Part shown: piece after piece, positions 1 to 7,167 of the stretch | Numbering within the stretch: the first letter of the stretch is position 1 | How the letters are laid out: each line of letters opens with the position of its first letter | Assembly (NCBI GenBank): GCA_018657625.1 | Contig: JABHWU010000028.1 | Span: forward strand, 1-64,000 | DNA from: Deltaproteobacteria bacterium | Lineage (GTDB): Bacteria > SAR324 > XYD2-FULL-50-16 | DNA: 64,000 nt | Reading direction: 5' to 3' | Notes under the pieces: generated by a model | What the model saw: the letters and a program-made list of their open reading frames with translations, nothing else | The model's database searches: none | What the model was told of the DNA's origin: nothing | Made by a program: the position numbers and the translations under genes

Positions 1-709
1 CACTTTCATGATCACTATGAAGGATAAAGTAGAGGCGGGAGACATCATCATATGGTTGTTCAATTCCCATCATATGCGCAAAATTACCACCCATATCCAG
101 ATCAGGATTTGGTTCAATAATGTCACCACTCTTATATTTTAAACGATAGATAAATGCTGCGATCTGAGGCATTTTAGCTAATAAGCTCATTGAATCTTCA
201 TAAGTCGGTTTCCAAAAATCCTGCTTATTAAGACCTTGGTGATATTGAGTCACAAATTTTGATTCCCTTTGCATGGCAACAATTGCCGTGGAAAGCATTG
301 TCATTGGATGGGTGTCGATAGGCATTGCTTTTAAAATATCAAATACATATTCCGGTACGCTACTTCTTTTTTTGAAGGATTCACATAATTTGTTGACCTC
401 TGTTTCTGTAGGAATATCTCCTGTCAATAACAAAAAAAACAGACCTTCGACGTAGGGCATTTCACTTCCCGGGACTTTGGGAAGCTTTTCCAGTGTTTCG
501 GGAATGGTATATCCTCTGAATCTTATACCTTCATTTGGGTCTAAATATGAAATATCAGTCACAAGTCCCTTTATACCTCTCATTCCGCCGATTGCTTGGG
601 CGACGGTTACTTCTCCAATTTTAACATCACCGTACTGTCGTAATAGCTTTGTTGTTCTGGGTCTCCACTCTTCAATCTTAGTTGCTAATTTTTCTTTTAG
701 GGTTGCCAT
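1..709 (-). CDS. gltA: Citrate synthase, eukaryote-type, 5' part (runs off window start)
   Basis: Condenses oxaloacetate and acetyl-CoA to citrate, the entry step of the TCA cycle, in the cytosol. Translating the minus strand from ATG 709 gives about 236 residues with the order typical of mitochondrial and Geobacter-like citrate synthases: GMRGIKGLVTDISYLDP near the N-terminus, then the blocks RGYTIPE, EGLFFLLLTGD, THPMT, YEDSMSLLA and HSDHE at the cut end. HSDHE carries the conserved His of the oxaloacetate site. The C-terminal half with the remaining catalytic His and Asp lies outside the window. A strong ribosome site (GGAGAAAGG) sits just before the ATG. The sequence resembles the eukaryotic subgroup more than the Escherichia coli hexameric type, which fits a deltaproteobacterial host. 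It is divergent from the ATP synthase genes to its right. Confidence 0.93.
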   Translation of the reverse strand, partial: MATLKEKLATKIEEWRPRTTKLLRQYGDVKIGEVTVAQAIGGMRGIKGLVTDISYLDPNEGIRFRGYTIPETLEKLPKVPGSEMPYVEGLFFLLLTGDIPTETEVNKLCESFKKRSSVPEYVFDILKAMPIDTHPMTMLSTAIVAMQRESKFVTQYHQGLNKQDFWKPTYEDSMSLLAKMPQIAAFIYRLKYKSGDIIEPNPDLDMGGNFAHMMGIEQPYDDVSRLYFILHSDHES

Positions 710-1115
710 AACCTTTCTCCTTAATTATTGTACGGTATGAAATTACAAGGGGTTGTAAATCAGTTTCATGCGATAATGTTAAGTTAAAACTATCCTATTA
801 AATTACCATATTTTATACAAATTGCAACTGCTTAGGTTTTGAAAAAAAAAAATCTTAGATTTGTATTCATTTTCCCCCGAATTACATTGATTAGCATAAG
901 GTATTGAAATAAAATTGAAATAAAAAATCCAGATTTCTTTAGTGCTTTTTCATAACAATGTTCTATTTTAACCCAGTAGAAAATCGCTCAAATAAAAAAT
1001 ATAATTAAAATTAGAACGTTAAACTTAAAACATAATTTTATTTCAAATTGTCAACATTAGGTTAAAAAATTAAATGATAGAATTGATTTTTCAACAATTA
1101 CATCGAATATAAATA
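710..1115. other. Intergenic region between divergent gltA and atpZ
   Basis: This 406-base AT-rich stretch has no convincing gene. It must hold the divergent promoters of the citrate synthase gene and the ATP synthase cluster. A tandem direct repeat of ATTGAAATAAA occupies 903-913 and 914-924. A TTGTCA at 1048-1053 is a possible -35 box for the atp genes, but no good -10 follows, so I do not call a promoter. Confidence 0.6.
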
Positions 1116-1406
1116 ATGAGTAAAGAACCCGATTGGTATAAACATCTTCAATATAGCGCTATTGGCATAGAGATGGCGGCATCAGTGATTGTCGGTGGAT
1201 TAATAGGATATGGCTTAGATTGGTTGATGATCACCAAATTTGGGATTAAAACAGAACCCTGGTTATTTATCAGTTGGATGATATTTGGGATCATTGCTGG
1301 TTTCTTGGCATTATATCGAATGACTATAAAATTTCAAAAACAAGGCAAGCAAAATGAAGAAGAAAACGAAGAAGAAAACAACGATGAAGGATCCGATCGA
1401 ACGTAA
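1116..1406 (+). CDS. atpZ: AtpZ/AtpI-family small membrane protein
   Basis: Small inner-membrane protein of the AtpZ/AtpI family, thought to help assemble the c-ring or deliver Mg2+ to F1F0 ATP synthase. The 96 residues hold two membrane segments (roughly residues 18-37 and 48-66) with glycine-rich first helix IVGGLIGYGLDWL, typical of the family, and a very acidic tail rich in Glu and Asn. It is the first gene of atpZ-atpI-atpB-atpE and overlaps the next gene. In many deltaproteobacteria this F0 part is split from the atpFHAGDC genes, which are not in this window. The family assignment is good; the biochemical role is taken from the family. Confidence 0.8.
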   Translation: MSKEPDWYKHLQYSAIGIEMAASVIVGGLIGYGLDWLMITKFGIKTEPWLFISWMIFGIIAGFLALYRMTIKFQKQGKQNEEENEEENNDEGSDRT

Positions 1407-1770
1407 AAGAGTCATTTCCTTAAATATAACATTGGTTTCAATGTTTATCATCTTACCCCTGGGGGGATATTTTTTTAATGGTCTTGACTTTGCGAAAGCA
1501 ACCTTGTTAGGTTGCCTGGTGGTTGCGATTAACTTTTTTGTATCACAGCGACTATTATCACGTGTTATTACCGAGGGTAAGATACCAAAAATAGCGCTGT
1601 TTATTTACATGGCTAAATTGGGTGTTTCCGGTTTAATCATTTATCTTGCAATTGATAATGATTTTGATGCTTGGGGGCTAATGATAGGTCTCAGCTCTAT
1701 TTTCATTGCGATTATGATTAGTTCTCTTTTTAGAGGGCAGTCGTCGCAAGTTGACGGTGAAAAAGTTTAA
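1384..1770 (+). CDS. atpI: ATP synthase subunit I-like protein
   Basis: Four-helix membrane protein resembling ATP synthase I chain, an assembly factor for the c-ring. ATG 1384 (MKDPIERKRV) gives 128 residues and overlaps atpZ by 23 bases; an in-frame ATG at 1354 would add ten Lys/Thr-rich residues and is less likely. Hydrophobic segments fall at about residues 10-28, 33-52, 72-88 and 95-113. Its position directly before atpB, with its stop inside the lead-in of that gene, supports the role. Identity rests on context and topology more than on motifs. Confidence 0.72.
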   Translation: MKDPIERKRVISLNITLVSMFIILPLGGYFFNGLDFAKATLLGCLVVAINFFVSQRLLSRVITEGKIPKIALFIYMAKLGVSGLIIYLAIDNDFDAWGLMIGLSSIFIAIMISSLFRGQSSQVDGEKV

Positions 1771-1807
1771 CGCATTTTTTTTTATAACCAATTTCAAGAA
1801 AGTAATT

Positions 1808-2524
1808 ATGGCTTCAGGAAATGCATTTACTTGGGGATCACTTGCTCCTCCTGTTAATGATGCGCTGCATCATTTAGGAGTAGATGCCCATGTGGGTTTT
1901 GACGTTTTGGTTACTTCGGTATTATTAATTGCATTAGCCATTTTTGGTGGTGCGAGATATCGAAAGTCAGCCATGGTTGAGCCAAACGGGAAGTTGGATT
2001 TTTCGACTTTCTTTGAGATTGTAATTGGTGGGATGTATTCGTTTTTTAAGGGATTTATCAGTGAAAAAGCAAAACCAATGTTTTTCTTATTTGGAAGTAC
2101 TGCTCTTTTCATCCTGTTTAATAACTTAATAGGTTCTATCCCCGGATTTAATCCTCCTACTGACCAATTCAACGTTACAATCGTTCTTGGACTGATTATT
2201 TTTATTGCTACTCATATTGTAGGAATCTCTGTTCACGGTGGTTCATACATTAAGCAGTTTTTGGGGCCACTTTGGTGGTTATCCTGGTTGATATTCCCAA
2301 TTGAACTTATCAGTCATCTTGTAAGGCCTCTATCACTTGCCTTACGTTTATTTGGAAACATTACAGGAGATCATGCCGTTGGTGCACAATTCTTCTTATT
2401 GATTCCATTAATTATTCCTTTACCTTTCTTAGGTTTGGGAGTTTTTGTTGCATTTGTGCAGACATTTGTTTTTATTCTGTTATCCTTAGTTTATATACAG
2501 ATGGCAATGTCACACGATCATTAA
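1808..2524 (+). CDS. atpB: F1F0 ATP synthase subunit a
   Basis: Stator subunit a of the membrane F0 sector; it forms the two half-channels that load and unload ions on the c-ring. The product carries the family hallmark LVRPLSLALRLFGNITGDH, which includes the essential Arg on helix 5, and a C-terminal helix ending LVYIQMAMSH. I place the start at ATG 1808 (MASGNAFTWG, 239 residues) because it follows AAGAAAG and removes 19 residues that merely overlap the previous gene; ATG 1751 is the longer alternative. About five to six membrane helices are visible. It is followed 30 bases later by atpE. Confidence 0.95.
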   Translation: MASGNAFTWGSLAPPVNDALHHLGVDAHVGFDVLVTSVLLIALAIFGGARYRKSAMVEPNGKLDFSTFFEIVIGGMYSFFKGFISEKAKPMFFLFGSTALFILFNNLIGSIPGFNPPTDQFNVTIVLGLIIFIATHIVGISVHGGSYIKQFLGPLWWLSWLIFPIELISHLVRPLSLALRLFGNITGDHAVGAQFFLLIPLIIPLPFLGLGVFVAFVQTFVFILLSLVYIQMAMSHDH

Positions 2525-2554
2525 TAACAGCTATTTAATTTTAGAAGGAAAGAT

Positions 2555-2884
2555 ATGAAAAATTTAATTACAAAAATCAGCTTGATGCTTTTTGGTCTTT
2601 TAGTACCTGTTGCTGCTTTCGCTGAAACTGCAGCTACAGCTGGTGCAGATACTTACAAAAACTTAGGTTTGGCTCTTGGTGCTGGACTTGCTATCGGTAT
2701 CGCAGTCATTGGTGGTGCTAATGGTCAAGGTAAAGCTGCTGCTGCTGCTTTGGAAGGAATCGGAAGAAATCCTGGTGCTGCTGACAAGCTTTTTGTCCCT
2801 ATGATTATTGGTTTGGCTTTGATTGAATCACTAGTTATTTATGCTCTTTTGATTGCTTTCATGCTTTACGGAAAAATTTCCTAA
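2555..2884 (+). CDS. atpE: F1F0 ATP synthase subunit c with N-terminal signal sequence
   Basis: Rotor subunit that carries ions through the membrane. The 109-residue product begins with a signal-like segment ending VAAFA before ETA, leaving a mature chain of about 85 residues, the usual size for a c subunit. Helix 1 contains the glycine motif and GQG; the polar loop is IGRNPGA; helix 2 carries the ion-binding Glu in [10 protein letters not shown]. The combination of Gln in helix 1 and Glu-Ser with Tyr five residues after the Glu overlaps part of the Na+ ligand set, but the Thr after the Ser is replaced by Leu. A ribosome site AGAAGGAAAG precedes ATG, and a strong terminator follows, closing the operon. 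Confidence 0.95.
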   Translation: MKNLITKISLMLFGLLVPVAAFAETAATAGADTYKNLGLALGAGLAIGIAVIGGANGQGKAAAAALEGIGRNPGAADKLFVPMIIGLALIESLVIYALLIAFMLYGKIS

Positions 2885-2917
2885 TCCTGGAAGTACTAAG
2901 AAAGAAAAAGATTTGAT

Positions 2918-2961
2918 AAAGGCCGTTTTTAGATAATGATTCTAAAAACGGCCTTTTTTTT
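2918..2961 (+). terminator. Rho-independent terminator of the atp operon
   Basis: A perfect 16-base-pair inverted repeat (2918-2933 against 2941-2956) with a 7-base loop ends in a run of T residues. It lies 33 bases after the atpE stop and is the clearest intrinsic terminator in the window. Confidence 0.95.
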
Positions 2962-3127
2962 CGCCCTTTTTTTAAAACCTCACACCGATCTTATCTGGGA
3001 ACGTCAGTAGTATCTTCCCCTTTGAAATAATCACGAAGACTACACCTATAATAATAAGCAGGAAAAGTTAAAGACCAGCTATGTGCATTTAATTAACCCT
3101 TAATCTATAAAGAAGCTGTTGTCCGTA

Positions 3128-3337
3128 TTAGTCGTGCGCCACCTTTAGGCAATTAGTTTTTATAAAATTCAGATAATTAATCTGTATAGCAAGGAAGATC
3201 TTTGAAAAAAACCGGGATAGCAAACGTTCATTCCTGACCATTTTTTGAAAATTAAGTTCTATATCCTTCATATCATGTTCAATCAGCCCTTTTTCCATAT
3301 CTGTGTAAATATATTGCTCAACTCGGTTACATATCAC
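3128..3337 (-). CDS. Unrecognised 69-codon open frame
   Basis: A 69-residue basic product (starts MICNRVEQYI, ends CLKVAHD). I recognise no family. There is no clear ribosome site, and the surroundings are decayed, so it may be a fragment of a longer lost gene or a chance frame. It is listed because it is the longest frame in this stretch. Confidence 0.22.
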   Translation of the reverse strand: MICNRVEQYIYTDMEKGLIEHDMKDIELNFQKMVRNERLLSRFFSKIFLAIQINYLNFIKTNCLKVAHD

Positions 3338-3504
3338 TGGGTAGCATTTTCATGAGTGTTTTTTTGAGTGTAAAGTTTGAATATGGCAACCCCAAAACCT
3401 TTTAATATCAACAATTTTTTTAAATCATGATTTTTTAAGCCCATTTCTCTAGGGTGGAGGGGAAAATAAACAATAAACAAGATGTACTTATTACTAGACA
3501 GAAC

Positions 3505-3549
3505 TTAAATATATAGTGCTAGAAAGAATATAGCTAGCACCATATTTAA
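3505..3549. repeat. Imperfect inverted repeat upstream of the toxin-antitoxin pair
   Basis: TTAAATATATAGTGCTAG (3505-3522) is mirrored by CTAGCACCATATTTAA (3534-3549), with one two-base gap and a G/A difference, around an 11-base spacer. The inner arms GTGCTAG and CTAGCAC are perfect. It could be an operator, a transcript hairpin or the scar of an insertion. Confidence 0.45.
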
Positions 3550-3594
3550 TATTTCTGTCGAATTCACTGTTGGCACAATAAAAACAGAGACCTC

Positions 3595-3622
3595 TTGACA
3601 ATCAGTCCATATTTAGTACCAT
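3595..3622 (+). promoter_or_regulatory. Putative sigma-70 promoter of the Phd/ParE-type pair
   Basis: A consensus -35 TTGACA (3595-3600) is followed after 16 bases by TACCAT (3617-3622, four of six matches to TATAAT). It lies 45 bases before the antitoxin ATG. A promoter inside a cassette is usual for cassette-borne toxin-antitoxin modules. Confidence 0.55.
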
Positions 3623-3666
3623 AAAAGGACATATAAAACTTGCAATCTTTTAAAAAAGAGGCCCTC

Positions 3667-3951
3667 ATGAGTATTTCAACCGACATCAGACCTGTTAGTT
3701 ACTTGAAATCCAAATCAGCAGATCTATTAAAACAAATTAATGATACACACCGACCTGTCATTATCACTCAAAATGGTGAACCCAAGGCTGTTCTCCAAGA
3801 TCCAACAAGTTATGAGAAAATGCGTAACGCTATTGGTTTATTGAAACTAATATCTCAAGGTGAAGAAGATATAAAAAACAAGAAAACCACAACCCAAGAA
3901 AATGTATTCAAAAAACTGGAATCTAAGCTGAAAAAGAGAAAAAATGTCTAA
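3667..3951 (+). CDS. Type II antitoxin, Phd/YefM family
   Basis: Antitoxin that binds DNA through its N-terminal Phd/YefM fold and neutralises the following toxin. The 94-residue product starts MSISTDIRPVSYLKSKSADL and contains the family core RPVIITQNGEPKAVLQDP, followed by a charged, Lys-rich C-terminal tail that would wrap the toxin. ATG 3667 is chosen because AAAGAGG lies just upstream; a TTG at 3640 would extend it without support. Its last 8 bases overlap the toxin gene, implying coupled translation. The whole pair sits upstream of an attC-like site and so probably arrived as an integron cassette. Confidence 0.88.
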   Translation: MSISTDIRPVSYLKSKSADLLKQINDTHRPVIITQNGEPKAVLQDPTSYEKMRNAIGLLKLISQGEEDIKNKKTTTQENVFKKLESKLKKRKNV

Positions 3952-4276
3952 CCGTTATAAAGTGATATGGTCAAAAACAGCAAAGTTAGATCTTGAAACA
4001 ATAATTGAATATATTGCTGAGGATAGTATTACAAATGCACTTAACATCCTATCCAAGATAAAAACAAAGACATCTGTCTTGGTAAATTATCCCATGAGAG
4101 GTCGTATTGTTCCTGAACTCAAAGAATATAATATTTTACAATATCGTGAAATAATTTATAAACCTTGGAGGATCATATATAAGATAGCTGAAAACAAGGT
4201 TTATGTAGTATCAGTTATAGATGGAAGACGGAATGTTGAGGATGTATTATTGGATCGATTGATTAATCAAAAATAA
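3944..4276 (+). CDS. Type II toxin, RelE/ParE family
   Basis: Toxin of the RelE/ParE superfamily; members cleave mRNA on the ribosome or poison gyrase. The 110 residues show the expected order: basic start YKVIWSKTAKLDLETIIEYI, central PMRGRIVPEL, REIIYKPWRIIYKI and a final strand VYVVSVIDGRRN. The P-x-R-G-R-x-V-P-E motif and the WRIIY strand favour the ParE-like branch, though target choice cannot be read from sequence alone. It overlaps the antitoxin gene by 8 bases and stops only 3 bases before an attC-like site, the tight packing typical of integron cassettes. Confidence 0.88.
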   Translation: MSNRYKVIWSKTAKLDLETIIEYIAEDSITNALNILSKIKTKTSVLVNYPMRGRIVPELKEYNILQYREIIYKPWRIIYKIAENKVYVVSVIDGRRNVEDVLLDRLINQK

Positions 4277-4278
4277 AG

Positions 4279-4343
4279 TACCAACAAATTGTGTAACCCG
4301 AACTTTTTGCTACGCAAAAACTCGGGTTAGCATAGCGTTGGGT
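4279..4343 (+). other. attC-like integron recombination site 1
   Basis: This 65-base site ends in GTTGGGT (4337-4343), a perfect match to the R' box GTTRRRY. It begins with TACCAAC, five of seven complementary to that box. Inside, TAACCCGA..TTTTTGC (4294-4310) pairs with GCAAAAA..TCGGGTTA around a TAC loop, with an AC against G bulge like the extrahelical bases of attC sites. Unpaired spacers of 7-8 bases separate outer and inner arms, again as in attC. It abuts the toxin stop codon. A simple terminator is the alternative, but the boxes and bulge favour attC. Confidence 0.62.
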
Positions 4344-4448
4344 TTTTTCAAGTAGAATTATTCAATATATTCAGATAAAATGACAAACTGAATATTGACT
4401 TACAACTTGAATCTAGCTTTTACAGTAATCTTGAAGTGGAGGTAAATT

Positions 4449-6155
4449 GTGAATTTACAAAATACACCAGTTAAAACTAAGCTTTTGGTTTCATTTGGAA
4501 TAATTTGTGCGTTGTTCATTATCTCTGGTTATTTAGTTTTTAGCTACAACACTATTACTACTCAAAATTCACACAAAATTGCCGATGAGGTAATTCCTCA
4601 TGTTATCAATTTTACAAAAATACAGAGAGATGTTGAACAGATTCAAAGCTGGCTAACAGATATATCTGCTACGAGAGCAGCAAAAGGCTACGATGATGGC
4701 TTTACGGAAGCAGATAAATATTATGAAGATGCGGTAACGCGTATACATCAAGCAATAAAAGACCATCAAAAATATGGTGACGAAGAAATGGTCTCTCTTT
4801 TAAAAGATATGCTTGCAAGCCTCGATGCTTATTATGCCATGGGGGAAAAAATGGCCAATGCATATATATCAGGAGGTCCAGCGCAGGGGAATCCCATGAT
4901 GGAAAAATTTGACCCGTTTGCGGCAAAACTATCCTCCATCAATGAAAAACTTGTAAATGACCATAATAATGAGATGTTATCTCTTATTGATGCTCTTCAA
5001 GCAAATAGTAAAAAAACATCAATAACAGTCATTTTGTCAGTTGCGATTGCGATTTTACTGTCAATTGTAATAAGTCTACGACTGACAAAAGGTATTGTTG
5101 ATCAACTTGGGGGAGAGCCTTATGAAATGGTCAGTATTGCTCAAAAGATAGCTGGAGGAGATTTACGCATAAGTTTTGGCAAGAGTAACCTGACAGGTCT
5201 TTACAAATCGTTAGCAGTAATGACCGAAAGCCTGCAAAAAATAGTTGTCAGTATTTACGACAGCAGTAATCAGTTGGCTGCGGCATCGGAGGAATTTTCC
5301 GCGACATCTTCTCAACTGGCTGGCGGGACAGAAAAATTATCACTTCAAGCAGACAATGTCGCTTCTGCTTCAGAAGAAATAATGACAAATATGAGTTCTG
5401 TTTCAGCTACAATGGAGCAGTCAGCTAGTAATATAAACATGGTGTCAGTAGCGGCAGAAAAAATTTCTTCAACTTTGACAGCTATTAAGCAACGTATAGA
5501 AAAAGCAAAAGATATTTCAGAATCTGCTGTTGTTCAAGCCCAAAATTCAACTCAAGGAATTAGCAAATTAGGACGGTCCGCAAGTAACATAGGCAATGTG
5601 ACGGAGACAATTACTGCGATTTCGGACAAAACCAATCTTCTCGCACTTAATGCCACTATTGAAGCAGCCCGAGCAGGTGATGCAGGTAAAGGTTTTGCGG
5701 TCGTGGCCAATGAAGTTAAAGATCTCGCAAAACAGACAGTAGATGCCACTGTTGACATAAAAAAACAGATTAATGGTATGCAAAATATTACCGAAGAAAC
5801 GATTTCAGATTTAGGACAAATTGGTGAAGTAATAAATGAAATAAGCGATGTTATTAAAACAGTTGCCATCGCTGTAGAAGAGCAATCAGTAGCAACTATT
5901 GAAATTACCACCAACATTTCTCAAACATCGAGTGGCATAGCAGAAGTCAATGAAAATGTTGCGCAAAGTACAATTGCAATTTCAAGTATAACTCAAGATG
6001 TTTCAGGGGTTAGCAATGATTCGAGTGAAATTAACAAAAGTAGTAACACCATTAATGATAGTGCTTTAGAGTTATCAAGGCTTGCAAGTAATCTTAATAG
6101 TTTAGTTAATACTTTTAAGTTAAACAAAACCAATTCACCAATCAGTTCAATTTAG
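4449..6155 (+). CDS. Methyl-accepting chemotaxis protein (transmembrane chemoreceptor)
   Basis: Senses a periplasmic signal and controls the CheA kinase through CheW. Membrane segments lie at about residues 10-32 and 190-210, bracketing a helical periplasmic domain of about 155 residues. A HAMP region follows ([11 protein letters not shown]), and then a long coiled-coil signalling domain. The hairpin tip [20 protein letters not shown] with [12 protein letters not shown] is canonical. It lacks a C-terminal CheR-tethering pentapeptide. GTG 4449 is supported by the strong site GTGGAGG. The gene lies alone between two attC-like sites, so it appears to be a cassette gene, which would be unusually long for a cassette. 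A chemotaxis locus near 58 kb is decayed, so partners must be encoded elsewhere. Confidence 0.93.
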   Translation: MNLQNTPVKTKLLVSFGIICALFIISGYLVFSYNTITTQNSHKIADEVIPHVINFTKIQRDVEQIQSWLTDISATRAAKGYDDGFTEADKYYEDAVTRIHQAIKDHQKYGDEEMVSLLKDMLASLDAYYAMGEKMANAYISGGPAQGNPMMEKFDPFAAKLSSINEKLVNDHNNEMLSLIDALQANSKKTSITVILSVAIAILLSIVISLRLTKGIVDQLGGEPYEMVSIAQKIAGGDLRISFGKSNLTGLYKSLAVMTESLQKIVVSIYDSSNQLAAASEEFSATSSQLAGGTEKLSLQADNVASASEEIMTNMSSVSATMEQSASNINMVSVAAEKISSTLTAIKQRIEKAKDISESAVVQAQNSTQGISKLGRSASNIGNVTETITAISDKTNLLALNATIEAARAGDAGKGFAVVANEVKDLAKQTVDATVDIKKQINGMQNITEETISDLGQIGEVINEISDVIKTVAIAVEEQSVATIEITTNISQTSSGIAEVNENVAQSTIAISSITQDVSGVSNDSSEINKSSNTINDSALELSRLASNLNSLVNTFKLNKTNSPISSI

Positions 6156-6175
6156 CTCACAGATCAACAACAGCA

Positions 6176-6253
6176 ACCGAACAAGTCGTTTGAGGCCGAA
6201 CACACCGCCGCGACTTCGTCGCTCTGGTGTATCGGCTCAACTCAGCGTTAGAC
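6176..6253 (+). other. attC-like integron recombination site 2
   Basis: The site ends in GTTAGAC (6247-6253), a perfect GTTRRRY R' box preceded by AGC. The left side ACCGAACAAGTCGTT has the general layout of known attC left ends. L'' (6191-6206, TGAGGCCGAACACACC) pairs with L' (6226-6239, GGTGTATCGGCTCA), leaving a single extrahelical G at about 6195, the hallmark that fixes strand choice by the integrase. The variable tip holds a further GCGAC/GTCGC hairpin. It starts 21 bases after the chemoreceptor stop. It is GC-richer than its surroundings. Confidence 0.72.
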
Positions 6254-6280
6254 AAAAAATATCGTTGCCACGATCAGTGA

Positions 6281-6433
6281 ATTATCAACTGCACGAAGAA
6301 ATTATATCAGATAGTTTCAGATTTAACTGAAATAGAAAAAATCAAAAGATTCAACGACCTTTTGACAGTAGAATTAAAATCCGTTAGGAAGAAAAGAACA
6401 GGAGCTTTTTGGGAGGATCGTTACCATGCTATG
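6281..6433 (+). pseudogene. Fragment of a REP-type (Y1/RayT, IS200-like) transposase
   Basis: An open stretch of about 50 codons bounded by stops ends KKRTGAFWEDRYHA, the conserved segment of REP-associated Y1 tyrosine transposases (typical RRSGAFWEDRYHAT). Both the N-terminal HUH-bearing part and the C-terminal part are missing. Homology stops abruptly at 6430, where a truncated toxin gene on the other strand begins. The fragment cannot encode a working enzyme. Assignment rests on one diagnostic motif. Confidence 0.5.
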
Positions 6434-6591
6434 TAATCCCCGATTAGATGGTGGTCTTTGTAACGCGGATCGAGTGGTTTTTCGTTAACAAGGATTTCAA
6501 TAGTAGTCTGAAATTTGGACAGCTCTTTATGTTGCTTCTTAACCCGTTTGCAATCCTTCTTAAACTGTGTGGAGTAGTAAATAGTCAGCAA
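6421..6591 (-). pseudogene. C-terminally truncated YafQ-type toxin gene
   Basis: Downstream of and overlapping the RelB/DinJ-type antitoxin, the minus strand encodes about 56 residues (TIYYSTQFKKDCKRVKKQHK, later DPRYKDHHLIGDYIAW) that match the first two thirds of YafQ-family mRNA interferases. The frame then hits TAA exactly where a REP-transposase fragment begins. The missing part includes the conserved region after the aromatic YIAW that carries catalytic His, Asp and Arg residues, so the toxin should be inactive. The start is probably TTG 6591, overlapping the antitoxin stop. Confidence 0.72.
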
Positions 6592-6845
6592 TTTAGTTCC
6601 TCAAAGAGATCGCTTACATTATTCACTTGATGAAGATTTTTGCCGTCTTCAGACTCTTTGAGTGTTTTCTGTGTTAACTCATTTGGAATCCTTATTTCAA
6701 ACGGGATACCTTGGTGTAAAGTGATTTGAGTTAGATACATGGCAATGGCTTCAGACATTGAAATGTGTAACTGACTTAGTATTCTTTGTGCTTCACGTTT
6801 AACTTCGAGGTTAATCCGAGCCTGAATTGTAGCTGATTTTTCCAT
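6585..6845 (-). CDS. Orphaned antitoxin, RelB/DinJ family
   Basis: Antitoxin with the RelB/DinJ ribbon-helix-helix fold: SATIQARINLEVKREAQRIL, then the helix LHISMSEAIAMYLTQITLHQ and the strand GIPFEIRIPNE. The 86-residue form from ATG 6845 is preceded by GAGG at good distance; a longer reading would add 14 residues without a ribosome site. Its partner toxin is truncated, so the antitoxin may be a relic that can still repress its own promoter or neutralise related toxins. It is oriented against the neighbouring cassette genes. Confidence 0.85.
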   Translation of the reverse strand: MEKSATIQARINLEVKREAQRILSQLHISMSEAIAMYLTQITLHQGIPFEIRIPNELTQKTLKESEDGKNLHQVNNVSDLFEELNC

Positions 6846-6862
6846 TTTGGACCTCGATTTTA

Positions 6863-6889
6863 GAATGTATTTACATATAACATACATTC
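6863..6889 (-). promoter_or_regulatory. Probable autoregulatory operator of the RelB/DinJ-type antitoxin
   Basis: GAATGTAT (6863-6870) and ATACATTC (6882-6889) form a perfect 8-base inverted repeat around TTACATATAAC, which is itself nearly symmetric. The element lies 18 bases before the antitoxin ATG, over the expected promoter. Antitoxins of this family bind such palindromes. Confidence 0.6.
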
Positions 6890-7012
6890 AGCATACAGAT
6901 TAAGATTTGCTTTTGCATGTATAGGCTTGTATCTAATTGATGTAATGTGTTAACAAGTTGCTGCAGCTGATGTTATGTGCGCAAAAATGAAGTTTATAAA
7001 TCAAACAGAAAC

Positions 7013-7165
7013 ATGAAGACAGATATAGATAAACTGACAGAACAAGAACTTATTAAGTTGAACCACAAGATTGTTGAAAGAATCAAGTTTCTACAATCTA
7101 TGCATACCGAGATAGGCAACAAAATTGAGAAGTGCTGTAGTTTTAGAAAATACCTAATAAAGTAA
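7013..7165 (+). pseudogene. Truncated small conserved protein gene
   Basis: ATG 7013 gives 50 residues beginning MKTDIDKLTEQELIKLNHKI and VERIKFLQSMHTE. From memory this is the N-terminus of a widespread roughly 80-residue hypothetical protein that normally continues into a basic beta domain (GDKVSF..., ..VTVITDDG). Here the tail becomes a short unrelated Lys/Cys-rich end, as expected after truncation or frameshift. It ends 2 bases before the convergent response regulator gene. The family recollection should be checked. Confidence 0.4.
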
Positions 7166-7167
7166 GC

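Larger units (their letters stand above)
2962..3594. other. Accessory junction with decayed minus-strand coding scraps
   Basis: Between the atp terminator and the toxin-antitoxin promoter lies about 630 bases without a recognisable gene. On the minus strand around 2971-3090 an open frame encodes a hydrophobic stretch (LLIIIGVVFVIISKGK) but lacks a good start and has a stop at its upstream edge. The open frame at 3128-3337 is listed separately. This looks like the scarred left edge of an accessory block. Confidence 0.4.

Noticed and set aside
1-740. Plus-strand frames at 273-455 and 477-740
   Set aside because: They are the antisense of the citrate synthase gene and have no family resemblance.
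6951-6975. Palindrome TAACA..TGTTA considered as a further attC site
   Set aside because: Only 25 bases span the two boxes, too short for an attC, and the right box reads GTTATGT, which does not fit GTTRRRY.
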